24,984 nt of DNA from a virus. This document shows positions 7,621-15,723 of this stretch, in pieces. The position numbers and the translations under genes were made by a program. Every line of letters begins with the position of its first letter. Within the stretch, counting starts at the first letter, position 1. The notes under the pieces are model-generated. The model was not told where the DNA came from, made no database searches, and saw only the letters and a list, made by a program, of their open reading frames with translations. The stretch spans positions 1 to 24,984 of the IMG/VR virus record IMGVR_UViG_3300031671_000012; one strand, 5' to 3'.

Positions 7621-8109
7621 ATGGGAAGACATGCTAAGGTGTGGGATGTTAGGGAGGATTATCGCCCAATACTGTTCAAAGTGAAAGAACTGTTTCCAAC
7701 AGTACTGAAGCACATTGAGCCCAAGCGTGTGTTTCTATGTGGATTTACGAACAGGTCTAGCAACTTCATAGCAAGAATTTCCTCAAATCGCTATCCTTGG
7801 TCGTTAATCATACCGCATTTTGACTACGTGATAACCTTCTGGACAACTCGCTTTGATGCAGAAACTGTTGCATTTCAGCACTACGTTGTGCTTCACGAGC
7901 TATTCCACATCCCAGCAAGTGGATTTGAAGAAGGCCAGCGAAAGGAATATCGTAGACTGGTTCATCATGACATAGAAGACTTTTCAAACCTACTACGTTC
8001 CTACGGGATTCAAATGGAATCTGTTGATGATGTGATGAAAGGTGAACGAAAACTTTTTCGAGAGGAGAAAGGGCCGCATCGGTTTCCGCGTACAGCCCAA
8101 ATCAAATGA
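7621..8109 (+). CDS. Putative phage metallopeptidase-like protein
   Basis: A 162-residue protein with TAGGAG upstream (GGAG ten bases before the ATG). H92-E-L-F-H96 is a short HExxH zinc-peptidase motif, and HHDIEDF at 115-121 supplies a plausible third ligand. This arrangement (…VLHEL.H followed by HDIxDF) matches what I recall of the putative phage metallopeptidase family (PhageMetallopep). Substrate and role are unknown. The C-terminus carries RFPR at 154-157, five residues before the end. It is coupled to the next gene by ATGA. Confidence 0.7.
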   Translation: MGRHAKVWDVREDYRPILFKVKELFPTVLKHIEPKRVFLCGFTNRSSNFIARISSNRYPWSLIIPHFDYVITFWTTRFDAETVAFQHYVVLHELFHIPASGFEEGQRKEYRRLVHHDIEDFSNLLRSYGIQMESVDDVMKGERKLFREEKGPHRFPRTAQIK

Positions 8110-8453
8110 ACAATGAACCGCTTGTAATTGCTCGTTGCATAGTATCAAGCCACAGTCAAACTCGGCTTATTCTTGGTGAGTGCTATGGAATCCAAAGTAG
8201 CGAATTGTACTATGGGATGCGCTACGCCAGGGTTTATGAAATCAACTCTGAGGACTGGGCCACTTGGGGGGCTGTAGGCCAGGGACAAGGGAAGGACAAA
8301 CTTTTCAGAATTTCAGAACTTGGCCGTGCCTATCTTGGAGAATTTAGTTGCCATCGCTTTGAGCCAATCCACACCAAAGCAGAGATGGATGCTGAGATTG
8401 CTAGGATAGCTGAGCGGCAAAAGTTCACTTCCAGGCCAGTTCCTGGGGGTTAG
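8106..8453 (+). CDS. Hypothetical protein (115 aa)
   Basis: Starts in an ATGA overlap with the metallopeptidase-like gene and has no clear ribosome binding site of its own, so it probably depends on coupling. The product looks mainly beta-strand in its first two thirds (LVIARCIVSSHSQTRLILGE, then MRYARVYEI), with a Gly-rich turn (WGAVGQGQGK), and ends in a charged helix and a Pro/Gly tail. It is the last gene before a 98-base gap with a hairpin. No family recognised. Confidence 0.6.
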   Translation: MNNEPLVIARCIVSSHSQTRLILGECYGIQSSELYYGMRYARVYEINSEDWATWGAVGQGQGKDKLFRISELGRAYLGEFSCHRFEPIHTKAEMDAEIARIAERQKFTSRPVPGG

Positions 8454-8551
8454 GTAGCCTCCTATAACCCATCTCTAGCCCAATTTGCAGCCCCGTAGGC
8501 GAATTCTACGGGGAGGATAGGGGAAAACCCCATTCTAGGGAGTTTGTCAGG
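8454..8551 (+). promoter_or_regulatory. Intergenic gap with a perfect hairpin (8491-8513) and a second mini-hairpin
   Basis: This is one of the two largest gaps in the window. CCCCGTAG (8491-8498) pairs perfectly with CTACGGGG (8506-8513) across a seven-base loop. GGGG-AAAA-CCCC (8520-8531) could form a second small stem. AGGGAG (8537-8542) is the ribosome binding site for the next gene. There is no run of T after either stem, so a classical intrinsic terminator is not supported; an mRNA processing or translational control structure is as likely. TATAAC at 8463-8468 resembles a -10 box but no matching -35 is evident. Confidence 0.5.
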
Positions 8552-8791
8552 ATGATATTACAGCGAGTACACTTGTCAAAACTTAAGACAGATGATGGGA
8601 ATTGGGAATTTACAACAGCAACAGTGTGTATGGAGCTTTGGATTCAACCCCGAACACTGGAGGTCAAGAGCTACAGAGTTATTTTAGGAGACGGTAAGAT
8701 AAACAAGGTTCTAGGTGTTACTACAGAGCAGGGTGCTTTTATTCCTGTTGAGCTTCTCAGTTTTTCTAACGACTTCAAAATTTTGGAGTGA
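8552..8791 (+). CDS. Hypothetical protein (79 aa)
   Basis: First gene after the hairpin gap, with AGGGAG nine bases before the ATG. The product looks like a small all-beta protein (alternating hydrophobic strands such as WEFTTATVCMELWI and VKSYRVILGDG) and has no cysteine cluster or obvious catalytic residue. It is coupled to the SbcD-like gene through GTGA. No family recognised. Confidence 0.6.
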   Translation: MILQRVHLSKLKTDDGNWEFTTATVCMELWIQPRTLEVKSYRVILGDGKINKVLGVTTEQGAFIPVELLSFSNDFKILE

Positions 8792-9855
8792 GTGCTTTGT
8801 CTACAGTGCTTCGATTTTTGGCAACAGGAGACACCCAGATACACAACTGGAAGCAGTTCAGCTACACTCGAAAAGATGGAATGAACAGTCGGTTGTACAA
8901 TTGCCTCAAGGTTTTCGACATTCTTTCCACAGAAGCAAAGAAGCGGGGAATTCGTAAAATTCTACTGAATGGGGACTTGTTTGAGGAAACAGACTACATC
9001 CAAGTGGAAATCTACGACGCTGCCTATCAGAAGCTGGAGATGCTGTATGACTCAGGGTTGGAGACTGTAATCAATCTGGGGAACCACGACTTGTGTGCAC
9101 AGCTGAAAGACCGAACAATTCATTCTCTCAGGCCGTTTAGAAAAGTTGCACAAGTCATAGAGCAACCCCAACGCCTGTGGAAGCATTTGTATGCTGTTCC
9201 ATACACTTCAAAACCAGAACGTCTGAAGAAGGCGGTTAGAAAACTAAGAGTGGAAACTTCAGTTGCTGTGTTGGTTCTACATTGTGGTATACAAGGTGGG
9301 CGTGTAGGCCCAAAGCAATACCTCATTCGCAATCCTATCAAGCTCAAGGATATTCGTCCAAAAGACTTCAATCTTGTACTTCTGTCAGACTACCATACCC
9401 AGCAATGGTTGGCAAGCAACGTCCTGTATTTGGGCTCACCCCTTCAGCACTCGTTTGGAGAAACACATCGACCTTGTATTTGGGATGTGACTCTGTACGA
9501 CAAGAAGCCTTGGTTCAAGCTAGAAAAGATTTACACGAATCTCCCACGCTTTCGGCAGGTTCGAGTTTACCACCACAAAGACTTGAAAAAACTAGGGGAC
9601 TTGACTAATGACTTTGTTCGCGTTATACTACCGCTGGATTCAAAAGTTGAGGCTGCTGAGGTTGAGGCATTAGCCAGGGGGAAATTTCAGTTGCAGATAG
9701 ACCGAGCCAAAAGTGGAAGTGAGCAACCCATAGAAACTGTACGCTCACTGCGCCCTGAGGAGGCAATTGAACGGTATGCAAGGGGTAATGCTAGAAGAGA
9801 CCGGGTAGAAAGCCTAATACGTTTGGGCTCAAAAATTTATCTGGGGGAGAAGTGA
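8788..9855 (+). CDS. sbcD: SbcD/Mre11/gp47-like nuclease subunit (metallophosphoesterase)
   Basis: A 355-residue calcineurin-like phosphoesterase, the nuclease partner of the following SbcC/gp46-like ATPase. Motifs in order: GDTQIH (14-19), LNGDLFEE, NLGNHD, a His-Gly segment (VLHCGIQGG) and LLSDYHTQQ, which fit the metal-binding motifs of Mre11/SbcD; in the first, Gln17 stands where His is usual. The complex processes DNA ends during recombination. Two starts are possible: GTG 8788 overlapping the previous stop, or TTG 8797, which has GGAG (8785-8788) at a better distance of eight bases. The difference is three residues. Confidence 0.88.
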   Translation: MSALSTVLRFLATGDTQIHNWKQFSYTRKDGMNSRLYNCLKVFDILSTEAKKRGIRKILLNGDLFEETDYIQVEIYDAAYQKLEMLYDSGLETVINLGNHDLCAQLKDRTIHSLRPFRKVAQVIEQPQRLWKHLYAVPYTSKPERLKKAVRKLRVETSVAVLVLHCGIQGGRVGPKQYLIRNPIKLKDIRPKDFNLVLLSDYHTQQWLASNVLYLGSPLQHSFGETHRPCIWDVTLYDKKPWFKLEKIYTNLPRFRQVRVYHHKDLKKLGDLTNDFVRVILPLDSKVEAAEVEALARGKFQLQIDRAKSGSEQPIETVRSLRPEEAIERYARGNARRDRVESLIRLGSKIYLGEK

Positions 9856-11610
9856 ATGGTTGAGTTTCAAAAACTCAAAATTCATAACTTTATGAGTTTT
9901 CGAGAACAGCAAACCATTTCCCTAAGTAGGCAGGGAATAGTTCGATTGGAGGGGCGCAATCTGGATGACCCAGCGGCAGATAGCAATATGGCGGGTAAGA
10001 CAGCAATCATTGAAGCCCTGTGCTGGTGTCTATTCAATCGAACCATTCGTGGTCTCCACCATGACCAAGTCATACACAGGCGTGTGAAAAAAGATTGCTA
10101 CGTGTCGGTTTCCTTTACCGTGGCTGAGACAGGCTACGTGTGTAGGCGATACCGAAAGCATCACAAGCACCAAAACCAACTTCAATTATGGTGTGGAAAT
10201 CACCTGTTGTCTTTTCGGCATGAAGAACTTACTCAAGAAAGAGTAGAAGAAATTCTTGGCTGTGATTTTCAAGCCTTTGCCAATTCCGTAATCTTCGGTG
10301 GGATGAAGCCTTTTGCTATGATGTCAGACGCAGAGCAAAAGAAGCTTCTGGAATCCTTCCTGCACTTTAGCCGGTTTGATATTGCGCTCCACCGAACAAA
10401 GGAACTTCTAGCTGAGGCCAACGAGTACAAAGTACGGCTGTCTATTCAGCTTGAGCGAGAAAATGGAGAAGCAAAGACAGCCAAAGCTGAAATACAAGCA
10501 CTGCGGGAAAGTGAAGCCTTTGTTCAGCAAAAAGCGCAGGGAGAGTTGGAGGGGATTAGGCGAAAACTTCAGGGGTTGAAAAAGCCTAAGCTGAAAGTGA
10601 CAAAGCAAGATGTTAGGAAGGCTGAGGACGAATTTGAAGTCCTTGTTCAAAAGCAGACAAAGGGAGAAGCTAGAGTTCTTCAACTTCGAAAAACTCTAAA
10701 AGACTATTCCAAAGCAGTGCACAATCGAAAGAGATTGGTTGGAAAGCCTTGTCCGTTTTGTGGGGCTAGAATTTCTAAGCCAACTATCGAAGAATTCTTG
10801 AGCCATATTCAAACAGAGCAGCGGGGTACTATGGCGAAGTACCACGCAGCAAAACACTCTGTATTGGAATCGGAAAGGAGAACAACACATGGGCGCAAGA
10901 GTCTAAAGCGCCTACACAAACAATACACACTAAACCAACAACACCTAACACGATACTGCAAAGAGAAAGGGGAATTGGAGGCACAAGCGGGGGCAAAAAG
11001 TGTCTCCTTTGCCCCTTTCTCAGAAAAAATAGAAGCTTTATCTCTCAAGTACACACGGTGTGTGTCCAGGTTGTTGGTGCATGAACAAGAAAAGAAACTT
11101 CTTGAAAGGAGAATACAGAGCTTGGAGTTCTGGGAAATTGGTTTTGGAAATCGCGGAGTGAAGTCCTTGATTGTAAGGGAAGCACTCCCGGCATTGAACC
11201 AAAAGCTGGATGAGTATTCCAAAAAAGTATTTCATGGAGGGGTAGAGCTTGAGCTCAGCCCAACAAAACAAACCAAACAAGGAAAAGAGCGAGAGCTCTT
11301 TCATTTGCAGTATAAGGCTCGATTCGGGGCCAACAGTTATGTTGGTGAGTCCGCTGGAGGACGTAGACGGGTGGATATTTGCGTACTTCTTGTCTTTTCA
11401 TGGATGTCCCGCCTTTGCAATCTGCTACTTGTTGATGAACTCCTCGATGGTCTCGATGACACCGGACAAAAAGAGATTCTCAATATTCTCTCGGAGCTGC
11501 GGGGGACAATTCTAGTGATTAGTCATGAGAACCAGTTGCGTTCTCAGATAAGCAGAACTTGGCGGGTCACTAAGCATCATGGGTCTTCCACTCTGGAACA
11601 GTTTTCATGA
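9856..11610 (+). CDS. sbcC: SbcC/Rad50/gp46-like ATPase subunit
   Basis: A 584-residue SMC-type ATPase, about the size of T4 gp46 and far shorter than bacterial SbcC, so its coiled coil is short. Walker A is at S43-NMAGKT-49, the zinc hook is C299-P-F-C302 with coiled coil on both sides, the signature region is GESAGGRRR (497-505), Walker B is LLLVDE (523-528), and a switch His lies in LVISHEN. It pairs with the preceding nuclease subunit to resect DNA ends. The start has CTGGGGGAGA just upstream, one base after the previous stop. It overlaps the sigma-like gene by ATGA. Confidence 0.92.
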   Translation: MVEFQKLKIHNFMSFREQQTISLSRQGIVRLEGRNLDDPAADSNMAGKTAIIEALCWCLFNRTIRGLHHDQVIHRRVKKDCYVSVSFTVAETGYVCRRYRKHHKHQNQLQLWCGNHLLSFRHEELTQERVEEILGCDFQAFANSVIFGGMKPFAMMSDAEQKKLLESFLHFSRFDIALHRTKELLAEANEYKVRLSIQLERENGEAKTAKAEIQALRESEAFVQQKAQGELEGIRRKLQGLKKPKLKVTKQDVRKAEDEFEVLVQKQTKGEARVLQLRKTLKDYSKAVHNRKRLVGKPCPFCGARISKPTIEEFLSHIQTEQRGTMAKYHAAKHSVLESERRTTHGRKSLKRLHKQYTLNQQHLTRYCKEKGELEAQAGAKSVSFAPFSEKIEALSLKYTRCVSRLLVHEQEKKLLERRIQSLEFWEIGFGNRGVKSLIVREALPALNQKLDEYSKKVFHGGVELELSPTKQTKQGKERELFHLQYKARFGANSYVGESAGGRRRVDICVLLVFSWMSRLCNLLLVDELLDGLDDTGQKEILNILSELRGTILVISHENQLRSQISRTWRVTKHHGSSTLEQFS

Positions 11611-12314
11611 AGAAACACCAAATCTTCAATAACAAAAAGGTGACCCATCTTCTTGGTCTGTATGCAAAGGATGTCAGTCAAGTTGGACTGCGGGATAGAA
11701 TTGTGCGCAATTCTTTACCTCTAATTGATGCGGCTCTTTCCAAAAAACATATCTACGCAAACCGTGATGATATCCGTCAAGAATGTATTCTGAAGATGCT
11801 GTATGGGCTTGAGAAGTATGAGCCTGGGCGTGGCTCTGCTTTTGCCTTTTTGTGGACACTCATCTGCAACACGTGCATAACACAGGGCCAGAGGATGTCC
11901 AGTAAAAATCTCAGCTTGTCTACTGATGAAACTGCTCAACGGGAAGCTGAAGTCAATTCTAACAAGGTGTTTGAGACTCCGGAAAACCGTCACATATTGA
12001 ACGCTTTGGCAGATTCCATCCAGCACGCTTTCAGGGAAAATGGATTTTTGGTTCCAAAACATCGGTACCATCGCCGTGTTTGCGTGAAAATCCGTGAGTC
12101 CATTCAGAATGGAGAACTGTTTTACAACCGAGTGGAAGTGATGAAGAGTCTTGGAAGGCTTGGTTTGGATAAGAAAGAAGTTCAGTTCTATTTGGACTAC
12201 ACGCTGATTATGGTTAGGGAAAAGCTACTGGAGGCTCGTGAGAATGCAAGTGCGCTTATTGTTAAACCAATTGGCAAAAATGTACCCGAAGTCCTTGGTA
12301 GCGGAATTTTTTAG
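11607..12314 (+). CDS. Sigma-70-like factor, possible gp55-type late sigma
   Basis: A 235-residue protein. Residues about 50-95 read DDIRQECILKMLYGLEKYEPGRGSAFAF and on to an Ile-rich helix, a good match to sigma region 2 (D-L-x-Q-E…F-D-P-x-x-G…F). The C-terminal part is helical but shows no clear region 4 HTH. It directly follows the gp47/gp46-like pair, which parallels the T4 order in which the late sigma gene 55 is nearby, so a role in late (packaging and structural) transcription is a reasonable inference. Alternatively it could be an early/middle sigma factor. It starts in ATGA, and its end overlaps the next gene by 71 bases. Confidence 0.72.
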   Translation: MKKHQIFNNKKVTHLLGLYAKDVSQVGLRDRIVRNSLPLIDAALSKKHIYANRDDIRQECILKMLYGLEKYEPGRGSAFAFLWTLICNTCITQGQRMSSKNLSLSTDETAQREAEVNSNKVFETPENRHILNALADSIQHAFRENGFLVPKHRYHRRVCVKIRESIQNGELFYNRVEVMKSLGRLGLDKKEVQFYLDYTLIMVREKLLEARENASALIVKPIGKNVPEVLGSGIF

Positions 12315-12645
12315 GCTGTTTGGTGCAGCAGACACTGAGAAACTGCTTACAGTGTTTGCGGGCACAACACTTAGAATTCCAAGTACGAAGGAACTTGAAG
12401 AAGCACGCAGAAATATTGCTATCTATGAGACACTGTCTCATGCAAAAAGCGCAGCGGAGGCACGCCGTCTTGGAGAGGCTCTGATGTCTCAACACAACAT
12501 CTCACGAAATCAGGTTAGAAGAGTATACAAACTCACTCGAAAGTTGCTCCGTGAAAGCAAACGGTTTTCAGAGGCAGACGCGAAAACAGGCCAGTTGAAG
12601 AAAAAGACAATTCGTGTGTGGCGTAAGAGCAAGCGGAGGATGTGA
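12244..12645 (+). CDS. Mor-like transcription regulator (putative)
   Basis: I chose the ATG at 12244 because GGAGG (12230-12234) is nine bases upstream. ATG 12280 is an alternative with no clear binding site. The product is about 133 residues: the segment FFRLFGAADTEKLLTVFAGTTLRIPS matches the Mor/Middle operon regulator pattern (a helix, Gly-Gly/Ala-Gly-Thr-Thr, then I-P). A helical C-terminus follows (MSQHNISRNQVRRVYKLTRK), compatible with a DNA-binding helix-turn-helix and ending in a very basic tail. Mor-type proteins activate phage transcription. Its position nested in the end of a sigma-like gene suggests the two control late genes together. Confidence 0.6.
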   Translation: MQVRLLLNQLAKMYPKSLVAEFFRLFGAADTEKLLTVFAGTTLRIPSTKELEEARRNIAIYETLSHAKSAAEARRLGEALMSQHNISRNQVRRVYKLTRKLLRESKRFSEADAKTGQLKKKTIRVWRKSKRRM

Positions 12646-12647
12646 CA

Positions 12648-13262
12648 GTGGCAAATGTCTCAAATTGGAAAGGCTGGGAATGGGAAGTTGCCATAGCTTT
12701 GGGGGGCAAGCGCCGGTTGCGCACGATGGAGTCTTTTGGGGTTGAGGCTCCAGATGTTTACTTTGGGAAGAAATTCCGTAGGAAATATCCTCTTGTCCGT
12801 ACGGTTGTCATTGAGTGCAAAAAAAGAAGGAACCTTAGTGTGCCAGCCCTGTTTGCTGGCGCAGCTTCCAAATATGGAGAAGGGGGAAAGAAACATGTCC
12901 TTCTGGGAACAAAGCTGCCACGGCTAGGCAGTCTTGGTAAGAAGACCAAAGAGTTGAAAAAGGAAGTTGCCAACCGATATTCTGAGGGCAGCAGGATTTG
13001 GGAGAAACGGTACAGTCTGTTATTGCGCCAGCGACAAAAGGAGCCAAGGAAAAAAGATATCAAGCGGCTCCGAAAAAGCATGAGACGAGCGCAGGATAGA
13101 GTTCTAAAACGCGACCTGGCAAAACTGCGTGCCAGACACTCCATTACAGGGCTGATGACTGTTGAGCTTGGGTTCTTTACAGAACTTTGGGAGGCTTGGA
13201 TTGGGAAACGCGAAAAGGAAGCGAGAGCGGAGAAAAAAGCAAATGGAAGACATGGCGGATAA
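12648..13262 (+). CDS. PD-(D/E)XK nuclease, possible Holliday junction resolvase
   Basis: About 204 residues from GTG 12648, which has GGAGG eight bases upstream; GTG 12642, overlapping the previous stop, is only two bases from it. Residues 8-60 show the PD-(D/E)XK layout: E13 in WEWEVAIALGG, P35-D36-V, then VVIE56-C-K58. A segment like SKYGEGGKKHVLLGTK follows, as in archaeal Hjc-type resolvases. Residues about 100-170 are an extremely Arg/Lys-rich coiled coil, longer than usual. A resolvase would suit a phage with UvsX- and gp46/47-like proteins, because branched DNA must be trimmed before packaging, and the terminase genes follow shortly. Confidence 0.7.
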   Translation: MANVSNWKGWEWEVAIALGGKRRLRTMESFGVEAPDVYFGKKFRRKYPLVRTVVIECKKRRNLSVPALFAGAASKYGEGGKKHVLLGTKLPRLGSLGKKTKELKKEVANRYSEGSRIWEKRYSLLLRQRQKEPRKKDIKRLRKSMRRAQDRVLKRDLAKLRARHSITGLMTVELGFFTELWEAWIGKREKEARAEKKANGRHGG

Positions 13263-13620
13263 CGTAGCAGGAAAAGCAAAGCAATCGGAAGAAAGTGCCC
13301 ACCTTGTTCAACTTCTCCAGCGGCTCAACACGTTTGCAAATTACTTGTTGCGGAAGAATGGGGCAGGGCCAGGAATGTTGTTGGTGGATGGGCATATCCA
13401 CAAGATTCTGATGCGCTCCGAGATTGTAGTGCTCACTGAAATCCTCTGTGAAAAGTTTGGAATCCTCCCAGAGGAGTTTCTGGGTCGTGTCAACAATGAA
13501 CTGGAGAGAGAGATTGTCATCTATCAAATGGACAATCGTGTTGTTTTCACTCCAGATGGTGCAATAGCAGATGGGCCAGTTCCAATTAAGGAGAGTCCAG
13601 AAGATGGAAAAGGAAACTGA
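13243..13620 (+). CDS. Hypothetical protein (125 aa)
   Basis: I chose the ATG at 13243 (GGAG at 13229-13232, ten bases away); the open frame extends back to 13162 inside the nuclease gene. The product has a helical N-terminal half (AHLVQLLQRLNTFANYLLRK), a beta-like centre and LTEILCEKFGILPEEFLGRVNNELEREI. The end is acidic with Pro (ADGPVPIKESPEDGKGN). No catalytic motif or family recognised. Its last 17 bases overlap the next gene. Confidence 0.6.
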   Translation: MEDMADNVAGKAKQSEESAHLVQLLQRLNTFANYLLRKNGAGPGMLLVDGHIHKILMRSEIVVLTEILCEKFGILPEEFLGRVNNELEREIVIYQMDNRVVFTPDGAIADGPVPIKESPEDGKGN

Positions 13621-13873
13621 CAGTGTTGCAAGAGACACCACAGAACTCCGAGTTCTGATACGGGAGGACTCTCATGGAAATCTAAACGTGGAGTGGGAGT
13701 CCAGAATCCATGGGACAGGTGTTGTAATTCCAATGCGCTCTTCCCACGTAGCAGGGCAGTTGTTTTCAGCTGCCTTTGTGGTTCTTAGCAAGGACTACAA
13801 AAGCATGTCAAATGCAATTGGAGAAGCAGTTGGGAAAGGTAATTCTAAGCAGGGGAAAGAAAACAGTGGGTGA
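13604..13873 (+). CDS. Hypothetical protein (89 aa)
   Basis: Starts at an ATG with GGAGAG about nine bases upstream, inside the end of the previous gene. It has an acidic start, then likely beta strands (ELRVLIREDSHGNLNVEWES), then HGTGVVIPMRSSHVAGQLFSAAFV and a Gly/Lys tail. No family recognised. It overlaps the small terminase start by eight bases. Confidence 0.55.
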   Translation: MEKETDSVARDTTELRVLIREDSHGNLNVEWESRIHGTGVVIPMRSSHVAGQLFSAAFVVLSKDYKSMSNAIGEAVGKGNSKQGKENSG

Positions 13874-14546
13874 TAGAATCCAACGCTTTCCACGATATGC
13901 TGAAGACTACCCTCCAGAGAAAAAGTTGGTGAAGATGGCCAGCATCAGAAAGCAGGTCTCTGAGGGAAAAGTTCCGGTTCGCTATGACAAACTTTCGCCT
14001 CGGATGAAAAAGATTGCCCGCCTTGCAGTACGAGGTGTTCCCATTGATGTAATCTGCAAAATGGAACATTTGGATAGTAACACCTATTATCGGTGGATTC
14101 ACTACCACAAACTGTTTCAGAAATACTACCTGCGGTACGCAAACAAACAGGCATCCATAGTTGGCTCAAGACTTGATGCAAAGCTAGGACGTTCCGTAAC
14201 AGTCCTAGAGGATGCCTTGGAAAGTCGTGACCCATATCTGCAAACTGATACTGCATTGCGTCTTTTGAAGGGCCGGGGCAAGCTGATTCAGAACATTCAA
14301 ACCAAACAGCAAATCTCTGGGCATATCGACACAACAAGCGAAGTCCACCATACCCACGAAATGGATAAGGAATTTGCTCAGATGTTTGTGGAAGCTATGT
14401 TAGGAAAAGCAACCGGAATGAAAACAATACAGCCGACAGTCATAGATTTGAAGGCTTTGCCTCCGGCTGAGGTGGAGAGTCTCATTGGTCAGGGTAAAAC
14501 AGTACAAGCCAGTAGACAAAGAGCGTCTGTGGAGAAAGATAAATAG
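13866..14546 (+). CDS. terS: Small terminase subunit (putative)
   Basis: 226 residues from GTG 13866, with AGGGGAAAG about eight bases upstream; an ATG-less frame extends back to 13776 inside the previous gene. Residues about 50-90 look like a helix-turn-helix (IARLAVRGVPIDVICKMEHLDSNTYYRWI, written here as the region around residues 50-80), as expected for recognising the packaging site. The central part is helical and suited to ring assembly, with a Lys/Gln/Ala-rich C-terminus. It immediately precedes the large terminase ATPase, the usual order. RFPR occurs at residues 7-10, preceded by Ile-Gln, exactly as in the portal tail (IQRFPR). Confidence 0.72.
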   Translation: MGDRIQRFPRYAEDYPPEKKLVKMASIRKQVSEGKVPVRYDKLSPRMKKIARLAVRGVPIDVICKMEHLDSNTYYRWIHYHKLFQKYYLRYANKQASIVGSRLDAKLGRSVTVLEDALESRDPYLQTDTALRLLKGRGKLIQNIQTKQQISGHIDTTSEVHHTHEMDKEFAQMFVEAMLGKATGMKTIQPTVIDLKALPPAEVESLIGQGKTVQASRQRASVEKDK

Positions 14547-15705
14547 CGCTGAGGGAATGAACGGTGTGCGAACCCTGATGCGCCAGTATTTATCTCCCAG
14601 CTTTCGGCGTATGCTTGTCCCATTGTCTCCCGAATTCTTTCTGACCTATTACCTGGGGTTTAGACTTCCTGAGCATCAAAAGAAATGGATTCAGCTTTGG
14701 TCTACACAATTTCTGCTGCACCTTGCTCCTCGTGACCATGGCAAATCTTGGATTCATTCCTACGGAAAACCACTATACCGGATTTATTCAGATGCTGTAA
14801 ACAACAATCTCGAATTTGTCAATGAAAGGTTTCTGCAAATCTCAAAGACGGACACGCAATCTTCCAAGTATGCAGACCAGGTTCGAGAAACGATTGATGG
14901 GAACACTTGGCTCACGGAAGACTTTGGAGACATTCGAGACCCAAAGAAGTGGTTGAAAAGCTACTTTAGTTGCAAACGCCTCAAGGCAGGCAAGCTGGAA
15001 AAGGACCACACGTATGAATTTGTTGGTGCCTTGGGAGGAATTACAGGAGGCCATTTTGACGATGTGAATGTGGATGACCCGCTGGATGATGAAAACACAA
15101 AGACTGGGGAGCGAATGGATTCCCTGGAAAACTGGTTCTGGGGAACAGTCTGGAATCTTCGAGAACCATCTACTCGGTACTGTGTAGTTGGCACTCGCAA
15201 AAACCGCAGGGACTTGTTCAATACCATTCTCCAATCAGCACTCTGGAAGAAGACAATCGAAAAAGCTATCATCAAATTCCCCATGATTCCTGACCCAACG
15301 GACTCTGAAAAATTGATTCAGGGCTGGCTCTATCTGACTGATACAGGGCGGCACGTCAAGGGACTATCAGAGATTAAGGGTGAAGAGACAATCGTTGATG
15401 TAGAACTTTTGACTGATGACTACGAGGTACTGTGGCCAAGCACCCCTGCTCTTGATGATAATGGAAAAGCAATCAGTGACCCAACCACTGGGAAAGAGAA
15501 AGCATTTGGATGGGGCATTCGGGAACTTCTGATGGATAGGGCAGGGCAAGGTTCTGTATCGTTTGACAGGGAAAAGCAGAATGAGATTAGTTCTGGTGAA
15601 GGTGGAATCTTTCAGAAGGATTGGCTTTGCTACTTTGACAACGAAATGCTGGTGTATAATTCCGTGGATGGCTACACCTACCTTGCTACGGAGCTGAGTG
15701 CATAA
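14485..15705 (+). CDS. terL: Large terminase, ATPase half (gene split from its nuclease half)
   Basis: 406 residues from a TTG at 14485 with GGAGAG five bases upstream; ATG 14557 is a shorter alternative. It has the terminase ATPase features: an N-terminal adenine-binding-like aromatic segment, Walker A L80-APRDHGKS-88, and the acidic Walker B region DDVNVDDPLDDENT (192-205). An ATPase coupling segment follows (RYCVVGTRKNRRDL). The frame stops at 15705 after IFQKDWLCYFD and YTYLATELSA, just where the RNase H-like nuclease domain should start. That domain is found 1.5 kb further on at 17189, after three other genes. The ATPase would power DNA translocation through the portal. Confidence 0.88.
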   Translation: MVRVKQYKPVDKERLWRKINSAEGMNGVRTLMRQYLSPSFRRMLVPLSPEFFLTYYLGFRLPEHQKKWIQLWSTQFLLHLAPRDHGKSWIHSYGKPLYRIYSDAVNNNLEFVNERFLQISKTDTQSSKYADQVRETIDGNTWLTEDFGDIRDPKKWLKSYFSCKRLKAGKLEKDHTYEFVGALGGITGGHFDDVNVDDPLDDENTKTGERMDSLENWFWGTVWNLREPSTRYCVVGTRKNRRDLFNTILQSALWKKTIEKAIIKFPMIPDPTDSEKLIQGWLYLTDTGRHVKGLSEIKGEETIVDVELLTDDYEVLWPSTPALDDNGKAISDPTTGKEKAFGWGIRELLMDRAGQGSVSFDREKQNEISSGEGGIFQKDWLCYFDNEMLVYNSVDGYTYLATELSA

Positions 15706-15723
15706 CTTACAGGAGAGGACAGC

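Noticed and set aside
8463-8468. TATAAC as a -10 promoter element
   Set aside because: No credible -35 box at the right distance, and a single hexamer in this composition is expected by chance.
12280-12645. ATG 12280 as start of the Mor-like gene
   Set aside because: It lacks a ribosome binding site, while ATG 12244 has GGAGG at a good distance; the earlier start was preferred.
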